From Candidatus Phytoplasma oryzae (GTDB lineage: Bacteria; Bacillota_I; Bacilli_A; Acholeplasmatales; Acholeplasmataceae): a stretch of 64,000 nucleotides of DNA. The DNA is taken from NCBI GenBank assembly GCA_027945135.1, contig CP116038.1, positions 248,001-312,000 on the forward strand, written 5' to 3'. Below the pieces are notes generated by a model. That model had not been told where the DNA came from, ran no database searches, and saw only the letters and a list, made by a program, of their open reading frames with translations. Shown here piece after piece: positions 35,828 through 46,136 of this stretch (the first letter of the stretch is position 1; each line of letters begins with the position of its first letter). Position numbers and translations under genes: made by a program.

Positions 35828-37894
35828 ATGAAATCTCAAGTTATTATAGTTGAATCACCTGCAAAAGCTAAAACATTGAACAGCTATTTCGAAAATAAAA
35901 TTTTAATTATTTCTTCTAAAGGACATATTAGGGATTTATCATATAAAGGCCCAGATAATTTAGGAATAGATGTTAATGATAATTTTAAACCTAATTATCA
36001 GATCATATCTAAACAAAAAGAACTAATAAAACAAATTATAAAAAAGACAAAAGGTAAACAAGTTTTTTTAGCAACAGATCCTGATAGAGAAGGAGAAGCT
36101 ATAGCTTGGCATTTAGCAGAAGTATTAAAATTAAATCCATTAGATAAAAATAGAATTACTTTTAATGAAATTAATAAAACAACAATATTAAAAGCTTTTT
36201 CCGACCCAACTTGTATAAAAAAAAAATTAGTAGATTCTCAAGAAGCTAGAAGAATATTAGATAGGATTATTGGTTTTAAATTATCTAAATTAATTAGAAA
36301 AAAATCTGAAGCTCAATCCGCAGGTAGAGTTCAATCAGTAGCTTTAAAGTTAATTGTGGAAATAGAGCAAAAAAGAAAAAAATTTATATCTGAAAAATAT
36401 TATTTAATAAAAGCTATTTTTAAAAAATTTCAAACTAATTTAAAAATAAAAAAAGGATATAAAATAAAAACAGAAAAAGAAGCTAATCAAATTATTAAAG
36501 ATATTAAAAATGAAGATTTTTTATTAATAAAAATTAATAAAAAAAAAATTATTAAAAAAACTCCTTATCCTTTTATAACTTCTACGCTTCAGCAAGAAGC
36601 TTTTAAAAATCTTTCTATGAGTGCTAAAACAACAATGTTATATGCTCAAAAACTTTATGAAGGTATCAAAATAAGAGATAAAATCATAGGTTTAATTACT
36701 TATATGCGTACTGATTCTTATAGAATATCTTCTTCATTCTTGGAACAATCTAAAAAAATAATTATAGAAAAATATGGTGCTCAATATTTAAATATTGATC
36801 ATATAAAAATTAAAAAAAATAAAAATCAAGATGCACATGAAGCTATTAGGCCTACAGATATATCTATTCATCCAAAAACTTTAAAAAAATATTTAAATAA
36901 ATATGAATTTTCTTTGTATAAAATAATTTATGAAAGAACTATAGCAAGTTTTATGTCGAATGCTATTTTTGAACAAAAAGAATTCATTTTTAAAGTTAAA
37001 AAACATGTTTTTTTAACAGAAGAAAATAAAATATTATTCGATGGTTTCTATAAAATATTAAAAAAAGATTTTCAAAATAATGATTTATGTTTTTTAAAAA
37101 TAAATAAAAAATATTTACCAGAAAAAATAGAAAAAACAGAAAAAGAAACTATTCCGCCTTCTTATTTTACTGAAGCTTCTTTAATTAAAAAACTAGAAAA
37201 TTACAAAATAGGAAGGCCATCTACTTATGCAAATATTATTGAAATTTTAAAAAAAAGATCATATGTTTATATAAAACAAAAAAAAATAATTTGTACTGAA
37301 TTAGGAATATTAATTACAAAACTTTTAGAAGATTTTTTCCCTTCAATAATTAATATAGAATATACATCTCAAATAGAGAAAAAATTAGATTATATTTATG
37401 ATGGAAAAATTAGTAAATTAGAATTTTTAAAAGAATTTTATAAAAAATTTATGTATCTTTGGAATATAGCTAATACTAAAATAAAAAAAGAAATAACTAA
37501 AGAAAAATGTTCTTTATGTAATGATGACTTTTTAGTAAAAAAAAAAGGAAAATATGGAGATTTTTTAGGTTGTAATTCTTTTCCGAAATGTAAAAACTTA
37601 GTTTCTTTAAAAGAAAAAGAAATAACTAAAGAAAAATGTTCTTTATGTAATGATGACTTTTTAGTAAAAAAAAAAGGAAAATATGGAGATTTTTTAGGTT
37701 GTAATTCTTTTCCGAAATGTAAAAACTTAGTTTCTTTAAAAGAAAAAGAAATAACTAAAGAAAAATGTTCTTTATGTAATGATGACTTTTTAGTAAAAAA
37801 AAAAGGAAAATATGGATATTTTTTAGGTTGTAATTCTTTTCCGAAATGTAAAAACTTAGTTTCTTTAAAAAAAAAAAGAAAGAGAATAATATAA
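35828..37894 (+). CDS. topA: DNA topoisomerase I with triplicated zinc finger
   Basis: Type IA enzyme relaxing negative supercoils. Toprim domain: VESPAKAKTL at the N-terminus and DPDREGEAIAWHL; active-site Tyr (about 292) in TYMRTDSYR. The C-terminus (about residues 555-683) has three nearly identical 43-residue units, each a four-cysteine zinc finger CxxC-x17-CxxxxxC (CSLC...C...C). The units are coded by 129-bp direct repeats, so the extra fingers are a recent duplication. AAAGGA precedes ATG 35828. ftsY begins 2 bp after the stop. Confidence 0.95.
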   Translation: MKSQVIIVESPAKAKTLNSYFENKILIISSKGHIRDLSYKGPDNLGIDVNDNFKPNYQIISKQKELIKQIIKKTKGKQVFLATDPDREGEAIAWHLAEVLKLNPLDKNRITFNEINKTTILKAFSDPTCIKKKLVDSQEARRILDRIIGFKLSKLIRKKSEAQSAGRVQSVALKLIVEIEQKRKKFISEKYYLIKAIFKKFQTNLKIKKGYKIKTEKEANQIIKDIKNEDFLLIKINKKKIIKKTPYPFITSTLQQEAFKNLSMSAKTTMLYAQKLYEGIKIRDKIIGLITYMRTDSYRISSSFLEQSKKIIIEKYGAQYLNIDHIKIKKNKNQDAHEAIRPTDISIHPKTLKKYLNKYEFSLYKIIYERTIASFMSNAIFEQKEFIFKVKKHVFLTEENKILFDGFYKILKKDFQNNDLCFLKINKKYLPEKIEKTEKETIPPSYFTEASLIKKLENYKIGRPSTYANIIEILKKRSYVYIKQKKIICTELGILITKLLEDFFPSIINIEYTSQIEKKLDYIYDGKISKLEFLKEFYKKFMYLWNIANTKIKKEITKEKCSLCNDDFLVKKKGKYGDFLGCNSFPKCKNLVSLKEKEITKEKCSLCNDDFLVKKKGKYGDFLGCNSFPKCKNLVSLKEKEITKEKCSLCNDDFLVKKKGKYGYFLGCNSFPKCKNLVSLKKKRKRII
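37490..37876 (+). repeat. 129-bp direct repeat, three copies, inside topA
   Basis: Copies start at 37490, 37619 and 37748. Copies 1 and 2 look identical; copy 3 differs by a G-to-T change turning GAT (Asp) to TAT (Tyr) after KYG, and at its very end. The period is a multiple of three and each copy encodes one C4 zinc finger. Confidence 0.9.
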
Positions 37895-37896
37895 AT

Positions 37897-38856
37897 ATGT
37901 TTAATTTATTTCGCAAAATATTTAATAAAAAAGAAGACAAAAAACCTTTAGGATACCAATCTATCGATTTTAATTTCCAAAAATGGTTAAAAAAAATTAA
38001 AAATGATTCTTATATTGATTCAGAATTATTAAATGAATTAGAAATTTTTTTTATTAAATTTGATATAGGAATAGAAACTTCATCTTTATTAATTTCTCAA
38101 ATAAAAGAGAAAATTAAAGGAAAAAAAATTTCAAATTCTGATTTTTTTTTATCTTTAATCAAAAAAACTATTTTCGATTTTTATAAAAAATCAAGTTATA
38201 ATCATAAAACAAATATTATTCAATCTGAAAAAAATAAAAAATTATACTTATTTGTAGGAGTAAATGGAGCAGGAAAAACAACAACTATAGGAAAAATAGC
38301 TTCTATATTTAAAAAAAAAGAAAAAAAAGTTTTGTTGGTTGCAGGAGATATTTTTAGAGACGGAGCTATAGAACAACTTCAAGAATGGAGCAAAACAACA
38401 AAAAGCGAAATTTTTTATGAATATAATATTAATAATAAAAAAAAAACATCAAAATTATTTTTTAATGCTTTAAAATATGCTGAAAACAAGAATTTTGATG
38501 TTATTTTATGTGATACTTCTGGAAGATTACAAAATAATATTAATTTAATGAAAGAATTAGGAAAAATTAAAAAAATTTTAGATAATAATTTTATTTTTAA
38601 AAATAGTTATAAAACTTTTTTAGTTATTGATTCTATGACTGGTCAAAATTCTTTTAATCAGGTAGAATTATTTAATAAAATCTTGCCTATTGATAGTATT
38701 ATTTTGACTAAATTTGATAATATATCAAAAGCAGGAATAATTTTAAATATTAAACATTTATATAATTTAGAGACTGAATATTTAGGAATAGGCGAAAAGA
38801 ATGATGATTTAATTGATTTTAATATTAAAGATTATATAGAATATTTATTAAGTTAA
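37897..38856 (+). CDS. ftsY: SRP receptor FtsY
   Basis: GTPase docking the signal-recognition particle and its ribosome at the membrane. NG domain only: helical N region (about 25-100), P-loop GVNGAGKTTTIGK (about 119-131), AGDIFRDGAIEQLQ, DTSGR and the TKFD specificity motif. The acidic A domain of E. coli FtsY is missing, as in other Mollicutes. 319 residues. Two bases after topA and 69 bp before ffh, its GTPase partner. Confidence 0.95.
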   Translation: MFNLFRKIFNKKEDKKPLGYQSIDFNFQKWLKKIKNDSYIDSELLNELEIFFIKFDIGIETSSLLISQIKEKIKGKKISNSDFFLSLIKKTIFDFYKKSSYNHKTNIIQSEKNKKLYLFVGVNGAGKTTTIGKIASIFKKKEKKVLLVAGDIFRDGAIEQLQEWSKTTKSEIFYEYNINNKKKTSKLFFNALKYAENKNFDVILCDTSGRLQNNINLMKELGKIKKILDNNFIFKNSYKTFLVIDSMTGQNSFNQVELFNKILPIDSIILTKFDNISKAGIILNIKHLYNLETEYLGIGEKNDDLIDFNIKDYIEYLLS

Positions 38857-38925
38857 TGTTGATTTATAAATAAGAAAATAAATTTTATTTTATTTTTTTA
38901 AAAAAAGGAGCGAATTAAAAATAAA

Positions 38926-40290
38926 ATGAGTTTTTTAAATGAAAGTTTACAAAAAATTATTGATAAAATTAAAAATACAAAATATATTAAAGAAAAAGAT
39001 ATTGAAATAATTATGAAAGAAATCAATTTATCTTTTATCAAAGCAGATGTTAATTACGAAGTAGTTAATAAATTTAATAAATTAATACAAAAAGAAGCTT
39101 TAGGAACAAAAATATTGAAAGGTTTAAATCCGCAACAACAAATTATTAAAATTATTAAAGATATTTTAATAGAAATATTAGGTTCTAAAGAAATAAATTT
39201 AAATTTAAGTAATAATAATATTTTAAACATTATTCTTTTGATTGGTTTACAAGGTAGCGGAAAAACAACAACTGCTGGCAAATTATCTCTTTTTATTGAA
39301 AAAAAATTAAACAAAAAAGTTTTATTAATTGCAGCTGATATTTATAGATTTGGAGCAATTGAACAATTAATTCAAATAGGAAAAAAAATAAATATTTCAG
39401 TTTTTTTTAAAAAAAATGAAAAAATAAATAAAATTATCGAAGATGGTTTAAAATATGCTTTAAATAATAAATTTGATACAGTTGTTATAGATACTGCTGG
39501 TCGTTTAACTATTGATAATGAAATGATAGGAGAATTAAATAATATTAAAACACAAACTAATCCTTCAGAAATATTAATTGTTTCAGATGCTATTTTAGGA
39601 CAATCTTCTGTTGAAGTAGTGAAAAATTTTCATGAAAAAATAAAAGCTACCGGAGTTATTTTAACGAAAATGGACGCAGATATTAAAGGAGGCACAGCTT
39701 TATCTATTAGATATATGACTAAATTACCTATTAAATTTATTTCTTCTTCTGAAAAATATAATGATGATAATTTTGAAGTTTTTTATCCAGAACGTATAGT
39801 TTCTAGAATATTAGGAATGGGCGATATTTTGACTTTAATAGAAAATGTAGAAGAAAAAATTAATTCTAAAGAAGAAGAAAAAATTTTAAAGAAAATTTTA
39901 AACACAGAATATAATTATAATGATTTAAAAAAACAATTAAAAATAATAAAAAAGATGGGTTCTTTAACAAAAATATTAAATTTTATTCCAGGTATTAGTT
40001 CTCAAATTAAAAATATGCCTATTTTAGAAACAGATTTTTTAAAAAAATATGATGCTATGATAAATAGCATGACAAATGAAGAAAAAATATATCCTTATTT
40101 AATAGAATCGAATAATAGAAGAAGAAAAAGAATAGCTACGGGTTCGGGTAATACAATTCAAGATGTAGATAGTTTAATAAAATTTATTCAAAAACAAAAA
40201 CAAATTTCAAGCAAAATAAATAAATTAAAAGATAATGAAAAATTAGATAAATTAAAAAATCCAGAAGATTTTTTAAAAAATTTTTTTTAA
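38926..40290 (+). CDS. ffh: Signal recognition particle protein Ffh
   Basis: Binds signal peptides and the SRP RNA and pairs with FtsY. N domain, P-loop GLQGSGKTTTAGK (about 105-117), AADIYRFGAIEQL, DTAGR and TKMD, then the M domain (about 300-440) with the RNA-binding RRRKRIATGSGNT motif. The M domain is relatively poor in methionine. 454 residues. A strong AAAAAAGGAG lies 12 nt or so upstream of ATG 38926. Confidence 0.96.
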   Translation: MSFLNESLQKIIDKIKNTKYIKEKDIEIIMKEINLSFIKADVNYEVVNKFNKLIQKEALGTKILKGLNPQQQIIKIIKDILIEILGSKEINLNLSNNNILNIILLIGLQGSGKTTTAGKLSLFIEKKLNKKVLLIAADIYRFGAIEQLIQIGKKINISVFFKKNEKINKIIEDGLKYALNNKFDTVVIDTAGRLTIDNEMIGELNNIKTQTNPSEILIVSDAILGQSSVEVVKNFHEKIKATGVILTKMDADIKGGTALSIRYMTKLPIKFISSSEKYNDDNFEVFYPERIVSRILGMGDILTLIENVEEKINSKEEEKILKKILNTEYNYNDLKKQLKIIKKMGSLTKILNFIPGISSQIKNMPILETDFLKKYDAMINSMTNEEKIYPYLIESNNRRRKRIATGSGNTIQDVDSLIKFIQKQKQISSKINKLKDNEKLDKLKNPEDFLKNFF

Positions 40291-40336
40291 AATTCTAATT
40301 TTATTCAATTTTTTTTGATATGAAAGAGATTTAAAT

Positions 40337-41188
40337 GTGAAAAAATTAGTTTTAGTAGACGGTAATTCTATTTTATTTCGAGCTTACTATGCTACAGCTT
40401 ATAAAAAAAAAATAATACAAAATAAATATGGTGAAGATATAAATGCATTAATAGTTTTTATTAATATGTTTAAAAAAATTTTAGAACAAACAGAAAAAAA
40501 TATTTGTGTTATTTTTGATTCTAAACAAAAAACAAAAAAACATAAAATTTATCCAAATTATAAAAAAAAAAGACCACCTACTCCTGTCAAATTAATTAAT
40601 CAAATAAGTTTAATTAAGGAATATTTAGAATTATCAGGTATCAAACATCATTGTCAAAATGGTTATGAAGCTGATGACATAATAGGAACATTAGCTAAAG
40701 AAGCTAGTGAAAAAAAAATAAATGTTTTAATTTTTTCTAGTGATAAAGATTTTTTACAATTGATTGATGATAATATTATAATTTGTTTAATTAAAAAAGG
40801 ATTAAAAAATGTCATTTATTATAATCAAGATATATTATTAAATGAATTGAAATTAAAATCTAGTCAAATTATAGATTTTAAAAGTATAGTAGGAGATTTA
40901 TCAGATAATATAGAAGGAATACCAAAAATAGGACCGAAAACAGCTATAAAATTATTAAATAAATTCTATAATTTAGAAAATATTTTTGATAATTTATCTC
41001 AAATTGACAATAAAACAAAAGAAAGATTAATAAAATTTAAAGAAAGAGTTTTTTTTAATCGTCTTTTAGTAAAAATTAATACTTCAGTTCCTTTATGTTT
41101 CAATTATAATCAAACTAACTTGCAAAAAAGAGATAATTTTTTATTAAATATTTTTTTAAAAAAATATCAACCTTTAAATATAAAATAA
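40337..41188 (+). CDS. 5'-3' exonuclease (PolA N-domain type, stand-alone)
   Basis: A 283-residue flap/5'-3' exonuclease corresponding to the first domain of DNA polymerase I; no polymerase domain follows. Metal-binding acidic residues are seen in VLVDGNSILFRAYY, CVIFDSK, GYEADDIIGTLAKEA and SSDKDFLQL, and the helix-hairpin-helix in GIPKIGPKTAIKLL. Stand-alone forms are usual in Mollicutes and process Okazaki fragments. The start is GTG 40337, with AAAGAG 8 nt upstream; an overlapping ATG at 40335 is out of frame. Confidence 0.92.
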   Translation: MKKLVLVDGNSILFRAYYATAYKKKIIQNKYGEDINALIVFINMFKKILEQTEKNICVIFDSKQKTKKHKIYPNYKKKRPPTPVKLINQISLIKEYLELSGIKHHCQNGYEADDIIGTLAKEASEKKINVLIFSSDKDFLQLIDDNIIICLIKKGLKNVIYYNQDILLNELKLKSSQIIDFKSIVGDLSDNIEGIPKIGPKTAIKLLNKFYNLENIFDNLSQIDNKTKERLIKFKERVFFNRLLVKINTSVPLCFNYNQTNLQKRDNFLLNIFLKKYQPLNIK

Positions 41189-41216
41189 TTTAATTAAAAA
41201 TATTATTATAAAAAAA

Positions 41217-42419
41217 TTATTTATTATTTTTAAAAAAAATACTAGCTTCTTTTAAACTTCTAATTAAATTTGCAATATCTTTTTCGTCATTATAAATACC
41301 TACAGAAATTCTAATTGTATTTTTTTTTTTAATTTTTTTTAAAATTAAATCAGAGCAATATTGACCTGTTCTTAAATAAACATTATTGTTAACTAAAAAA
41401 GTTTCTAAATCATGAATATGAATATATTTAGAATTGCATAAAATAATATTATTATTATTATTATTATTCAAAACTTCTATATTATTTATTTTTTTCAATT
41501 CTGTTTTAATTTTATTAATGATAATTTGATTGTGAATTTGAATATTATCAAAACCTATTTTTTGAATAAGTTTTAAACTTTCTTTAAAAGCTATAATACC
41601 GCTTATATTCGGTGTACCTGTTTCAAATTTTAAAGGCAAATTTTTAAAAAAAAATTTTTTATCAAATATTTTTTTAATATTTAGACTACCTACAAATAAA
41701 GGATCTAATTTTTTTAAAATTTTTTTTTTTCCAAATAAAATTCCTACGCCGAAAGGACCATACATTTTATGTGCAGAAAAAGCCATAAAATCAATATTTA
41801 TTTTTTTAACATCTATTTTTTTACAACTAATAGATTGAGCAGCATCTAAAATTACTAAAGCGTTTTTATTATGTGCTAATTTGGTAATTGATTCAATGGG
41901 AGTTTCATAACCTAAAACATTTGAAACATGATTGATAACGACTATTTTAGTTTTATCAGATAAAACTTTTTTAAAATTATTAATAGTTATTCTGTTGTTT
42001 TTATCTAAAGGAATAAAAATAATTTTAGCTTTTTGTTCTTGAGCGACTTTTATCCAAGGAAATAAAGAAGAGTTATGTTCTAATTCAGAAGTTATAATTT
42101 CATCATTTGGTTTAATTTTTTTTCCTAAGATATTTGATATTATATTTAAAGATTCAGTAGTTCCTTTAGTAAAAATAATTTCTTCAGATGAAGCATTAAT
42201 AAAAGCAGCAGTTAAAAACCTAGTTTCTTTTATTAATTTTTCAACTTGTTGAGATAAAAATCCTGCATTTTTAAAACTTATACCATTAAAATTATAAAAT
42301 TTATTTATAGCATTAATGACTTTTTTTGGCTTTAAAGAAGTTGCAGCTGAATCAAAATAAGTTAATTCAGAATTGATTTTAAAAATAGGAAATAAACTTT
42401 TCCAATTATTTTTGAACAT
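41217..42419 (-). CDS. sufS: Cysteine desulfurase, SufS/Csd type
   Basis: PLP enzyme that takes sulfur from cysteine for Fe-S clusters and tRNA thiolation. N-terminal YFDSAATSLKP, FTKGTTESLN, the PLP-binding Lys in FSAHKMYGPFGVG (about 226-238) and the persulfide Cys in LRTGQYCSDL. The group II features (SAHK, RxGxxC near the C-terminus) favour SufS over IscS. No sufU, sufB or nifU gene is adjacent, so the sulfur acceptor, perhaps MnmA at 28,395, is not fixed by context. A poly-Asn run (LNNNNNN, around residue 317) comes from an AAT-type microsatellite at about 41448-41467. Confidence 0.92.
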   Translation of the reverse strand: MFKNNWKSLFPIFKINSELTYFDSAATSLKPKKVINAINKFYNFNGISFKNAGFLSQQVEKLIKETRFLTAAFINASSEEIIFTKGTTESLNIISNILGKKIKPNDEIITSELEHNSSLFPWIKVAQEQKAKIIFIPLDKNNRITINNFKKVLSDKTKIVVINHVSNVLGYETPIESITKLAHNKNALVILDAAQSISCKKIDVKKINIDFMAFSAHKMYGPFGVGILFGKKKILKKLDPLFVGSLNIKKIFDKKFFFKNLPLKFETGTPNISGIIAFKESLKLIQKIGFDNIQIHNQIIINKIKTELKKINNIEVLNNNNNNNIILCNSKYIHIHDLETFLVNNNVYLRTGQYCSDLILKKIKKKNTIRISVGIYNDEKDIANLIRSLKEASIFFKNNK

Positions 42420-42449
42420 AATTATAAAAAACCAACTTTTTTAATAAAT

Positions 42450-43331
42450 TTATAAAACAGAATTAATAATATTATTTACTTTTTTATTTATTTTTGTTGT
42501 TGTTTGTTCTTGGTAATCTTGAAAATTAATTTTAGGGTGAATAAATAATTCTATTTCTTTTTTTCTAAACCAACATTTACCTATCATATCAGATGAACCT
42601 TTAATAGAAATAGGTATAATAGAAGATTGACTTTTAATAGCTATTTTAAAAGATCCTTCAAGAGAATTTATTATTTTGTCATTTTGTTTATTTTTCCTAC
42701 CTCCTTCGTGAAAAACCACTATATTTAAATTTTTTTTATTCATTTTTTCTATAGTTTTATTTATGTTTAATATTGTTTTTTTATTATCTTTTCTGTGAAT
42801 TTTAATACAATCAAAACTATTAAAACAAAAACCTAAAAAAGATCCTAAAAAACCATTATAAAGTTCATCTTTAGGAGTGAAAGTGATATTGATTGGTAAA
42901 ACAGAAGATAAAATAAAAGGATCGAAAAGAGATTTATGATTAGCATAAATAATTAATTTTTCACTTAAAGGTATAATGTTTTGATTATGAACTTTTATTT
43001 TAATTCTAAAAAAGAAAATAATGAATTTAGATAAACTAGATAAAACTTGTTTTTTAAAAGAATAATTACTTGAATATTTATTTATTATTAAAAGACAAAA
43101 AATAAATATTAAAAACACAAAAATTAATGATAAAAAAGTACTTATAATTAAATTTAATATTAAAAAAAACATTTTTATAAACAAAATATTTATTTTGTAT
43201 AAATTTAAATGTAAAAATTTATTAATAATACAATTATAAACAGAATAATTATTTAAAAAAGAAAATGAACAAAAATAAAAAGAACAGAAACTAAAAATAA
43301 AAAATAAAATAAAAGAGATAATAAAAAACAT
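42450..43331 (-). CDS. plsC: 1-Acyl-sn-glycerol-3-phosphate acyltransferase
   Basis: Adds the second acyl chain to make phosphatidic acid at the membrane. The acyltransferase signature NHKSLFD (HX4D, about 131-137) and the substrate motif FHEGGRKN (family: FPEGTRS) are visible. The N-terminal 90 residues are strongly hydrophobic, with about three membrane segments, longer than in the minimal PlsC. The start ATG 43331 lies 4 bp after the folA stop, so the pair is probably coupled. Confidence 0.9.
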   Translation of the reverse strand: MFFIISFILFFIFSFCSFYFCSFSFLNNYSVYNCIINKFLHLNLYKINILFIKMFFLILNLIISTFLSLIFVFLIFIFCLLIINKYSSNYSFKKQVLSSLSKFIIFFFRIKIKVHNQNIIPLSEKLIIYANHKSLFDPFILSSVLPINITFTPKDELYNGFLGSFLGFCFNSFDCIKIHRKDNKKTILNINKTIEKMNKKNLNIVVFHEGGRKNKQNDKIINSLEGSFKIAIKSQSSIIPISIKGSSDMIGKCWFRKKEIELFIHPKINFQDYQEQTTTKINKKVNNIINSVL

Positions 43332-43335
43332 TTTT

Positions 43336-43830
43336 TCACTTCCTTAAATAAGTAACAAAAATTAATTCATTAGATATTTTTTTTTTGATTATATTGAAAT
43401 CATTATAATTAAAAAAAGGAAAAAATTTATTACCTTTATATCTTTTTAAAATATGAGTAATAAACATTTTTTGCACTAAAGGTAAAGATTGTTTATAAAT
43501 TTGAGAACCACCAATAATAATAATATCTTTTTTATTTTCATAACATTTTTTTAAAAACAAAATTAAATTTTTTATTAAAAATGTTTTTTGTTCTATAATT
43601 TGTGATAAATTAACATTTATTTCAGAATTAGCAATATAAATTTTTCGAAAAGGTAAAGTTTTTTTTTTATAATAATTTCTTAAAGAATAATAAGTTTTAG
43701 AACCCATTAAAACATCTTTTTTTAAAGTTTTTTTTTTAAAAAAAAGTATATCTTCAGGATAATGCCATGGTAATTTATTATCATTTCCTATTAAAAAATT
43801 CGAATCAAGAGCTACAATTAAACTAATCAT
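43336..43830 (-). CDS. folA: Dihydrofolate reductase
   Basis: Reduces dihydrofolate to tetrahydrofolate; regenerates the folate oxidised by ThyA. N-terminal [26 protein letters not shown] is textbook DHFR (the W and the acidic catalytic residue are present), with MGSKTYYSL and [14 protein letters not shown] later. 164 residues. Its ATG overlaps the thyA stop by 4 bases (ATGA), indicating translational coupling. Confidence 0.95.
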   Translation of the reverse strand: MISLIVALDSNFLIGNDNKLPWHYPEDILFFKKKTLKKDVLMGSKTYYSLRNYYKKKTLPFRKIYIANSEINVNLSQIIEQKTFLIKNLILFLKKCYENKKDIIIIGGSQIYKQSLPLVQKMFITHILKRYKGNKFFPFFNYNDFNIIKKKISNELIFVTYLRK

Positions 43831-44693
43831 ACAGCTATTTTACCTTTCAAAATATCATAAAAAAAATAATTTTTAAAAACAAAATCTTGAATTTTAAAAT
43901 CTTCTATTTTTTTAATATTACTATTTAAAAAAACTTTAGGTAATTTTTTAGGTTTTCTTTTTAATTGAATTTTAATTTGTTCGAAATGATTAAAATAAAT
44001 ATGTGCATCTCCTATAGTATGAATAAACTTGTGAGGTTTTAAATTTGTAATTTGAGCTATTATCATAAGTAACAAAGAATAAGAAGCGATGTTAAAAGGC
44101 AATCCTAAAAAAACATCTGCACTTCTTTGAAAAAGTTGTAAAGAAAGTTTTTTGTTTTCTACATAAAACTGCATTAATATATGACAAGGTGGAAGAATCA
44201 TTTTTTTTATTAAAGGAACGTTCCAAGCAGAAATTATCAAACGTCTTGATAAAGGATTGTTTTTAATCTCTGCAATAACCTCTTTTAATTGATCAATTCC
44301 AGAAAAATTACGCCATTGTTGACCGTAAATAGGCCCTAAATTACCATATTTATTAGCAAATTCTTTATTTTTTTTTATTTTTTCTATAAATTCTAATAAA
44401 TTTTCTCCTTTAAAACAAGATGTTTGAGAATATTTTTGATATGGCCATTCATTCCAAATATTAACATTATTAAGTACTAAATATCTAATATTAGTGTCTC
44501 CGCTAATAAACCATAATAATTCATGAATAATAGAATTAATATTCATTTTTTTAGTAGTAATCAAAGGAAAACCATTATTTAAATCAAAATGCATTTGATA
44601 ACCAAAAATACTTTTAGTTTTTATTTTTGTTCTATTTTGTTTCCAAACACCTTTATCAATTATAAATTTACACAAGTCTAAATATTGTTTCAT
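43827..44693 (-). CDS. thyA: Thymidylate synthase
   Basis: Makes dTMP from dUMP with methylene-tetrahydrofolate. [15 protein letters not shown] at the start, the catalytic Cys in [32 protein letters not shown] and the [12 protein letters not shown] block. The frame is open upstream to 44762, but that extension would read through tRNA-Ser (44733-44820); ATG 44693, with AAAAAAAGG upstream, gives the exact family N-terminus and 288 residues. Followed by folA and plsC; the three genes look like one operon, perhaps with the tRNA at its head. Confidence 0.95.
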   Translation of the reverse strand: MKQYLDLCKFIIDKGVWKQNRTKIKTKSIFGYQMHFDLNNGFPLITTKKMNINSIIHELLWFISGDTNIRYLVLNNVNIWNEWPYQKYSQTSCFKGENLLEFIEKIKKNKEFANKYGNLGPIYGQQWRNFSGIDQLKEVIAEIKNNPLSRRLIISAWNVPLIKKMILPPCHILMQFYVENKKLSLQLFQRSADVFLGLPFNIASYSLLLMIIAQITNLKPHKFIHTIGDAHIYFNHFEQIKIQLKRKPKKLPKVFLNSNIKKIEDFKIQDFVFKNYFFYDILKGKIAV

Positions 44694-44732
44694 ATTATTT
44701 TTTATATAACCTTTTTTTGAAAAAAAATAAAA

Positions 44733-44820
44733 TGGCGGAGGAAGAGGGATTCGAACCCTCACATCTTTTCAGATCTACATATTTTCCAAACATGCCTCTT
44801 AACCGTTTGAGTATCCCTCC
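44733..44820 (-). tRNA. tRNA-Ser (GGA), CCA encoded
   Basis: Minus strand: acceptor GGAGGGA / TTCCTCC, anticodon stem CATGT/ATATG with loop TTGGAAA (anticodon GGA), a long variable arm (about TAGATCTGAAAAGATGT), T-arm GAGGG-TTCGAAT-CCCTC, discriminator G and CCA. The long variable arm and G73 are type II Ser features. Confidence 0.95.
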
Positions 44821-44939
44821 TCCTATATATAAAAATATATTTTATTTTATATTTTTTTATTTATTTTGTTAATAATTTTTTTTTATTAAAAAATAATTTT
44901 AAATTTTCTAAAAATATTTAATTTAAAATAAATTATAAT

Positions 44940-46136
44940 TTATATATTATTGTTTTTAAATAAAAAAACTTCTTTTGCAATTGCTAATTCTTCATTAGTA
45001 GGTATTACCATAATTTTCGTTTTAGAATTAGAACTTGAAATCATTCTTTCAACATTATTTTTAGATATTTCATTTAATTCTGAATCTATATAAATATTCA
45101 AAACTTTTAATCTTTTGATAATTTCTTGTCTAAAAAAAGTTGAATTTTCCCCTATTCCGGCAGTAAATACTAAAACATCAACTCCTTCTAATAAAACATA
45201 AAAACTACTAATATAATCTACTATTCTTTTTATTTGAATATTAATAGCTAAAATAGATCTTTTGTGATTTTGAGATTTTTTTTGTTCTAAATCTCTTGCA
45301 TCATTTGAAATACCCGATACACCTAGATATCCAGATTTTTTATTTAAATCATCAATAACTTCTTGAGATGTTTTATTTTCTTTTTTAGATATAAAAGATA
45401 CTATGGTAGGATCTACATTTCCACTTCTAGTTCCCATAGGTACTCCTTCTAATGGAGTAAAACCCATAGAAGTATCTATAGATTGACCATTTTTAATGGC
45501 AGTTAAAGAAACACCGTTTCCAGCATGACAAATAATTATCTTAATATCATTTTTTTTAAAAATTTTTTCTATTCTTTCAACTATATATCTGCAAGAAGTT
45601 CCGTGAAAACCATATTTCCTTACTTTATATTTTTGATACCATTCATAAGGAGTTGCATATAAAAAATTTTCTTCTTTCATTGTTTGATGAAAAGTAGTAT
45701 CAAAAACACCTATTTGTAAAACTTGAGGTAAAATATTTTTAAATAATTTAATATTTAATAAATTAATAGGATTATGAAGAGGAGCTAAATCATTTAAAGT
45801 TTCTAATTTAGATATATTTTCTTCTGTTAAAATAACAGAATTTTTAAATATTTCTCCTCCTTGCACAATTCTATGACCAATTCCGTCTATTTCTTCTAAA
45901 CTATTAATAATTTGATAATTTATTAAATAATCTAATATTAATTTAATAGCTTGTTTATGATTCATAATTGGTAATATTTTTTTTATTTTTTTATTTTCTT
46001 CAAAATTAATATTCAAAATAGCGTTATCATTGCCAATTTTTTCAATTAATCCAAAAGCAAAAATTTTTTCTGAAGGCATATCTAATAATTTAAATTTTAA
46101 AGAAGAACTGCCTGCGTTTACTGACATAATTTTCAT
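44940..46136 (-). CDS. ackA: Acetate kinase
   Basis: Forms ATP and acetate from acetyl phosphate, the energy-yielding last step of pyruvate oxidation in phytoplasmas. N-terminal MSVNAGSSSLKFKLL, FDTTFHQTM, HAGNGVSLTAI, GTRSGNVDPTI and FTAGIGENS are all family signatures. I use ATG 46136 (MKIMSVNAG); the frame extends two codons to a TTG at 46142. 398 residues, normal. The phosphotransacetylase gene that would supply acetyl phosphate is not in this window. Malic enzyme is the next gene upstream on the same strand. Confidence 0.95.
   Translation of the reverse strand: MKIMSVNAGSSSLKFKLLDMPSEKIFAFGLIEKIGNDNAILNINFEENKKIKKILPIMNHKQAIKLILDYLINYQIINSLEEIDGIGHRIVQGGEIFKNSVILTEENISKLETLNDLAPLHNPINLLNIKLFKNILPQVLQIGVFDTTFHQTMKEENFLYATPYEWYQKYKVRKYGFHGTSCRYIVERIEKIFKKNDIKIIICHAGNGVSLTAIKNGQSIDTSMGFTPLEGVPMGTRSGNVDPTIVSFISKKENKTSQEVIDDLNKKSGYLGVSGISNDARDLEQKKSQNHKRSILAINIQIKRIVDYISSFYVLLEGVDVLVFTAGIGENSTFFRQEIIKRLKVLNIYIDSELNEISKNNVERMISSSNSKTKIMVIPTNEELAIAKEVFLFKNNNI

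Noticed and set aside
44694-44762. N-terminal extension of thyA
   Set aside because: The extra 23 codons overlap the 3' part of tRNA-Ser on the same strand; ATG 44693 matches the family start.
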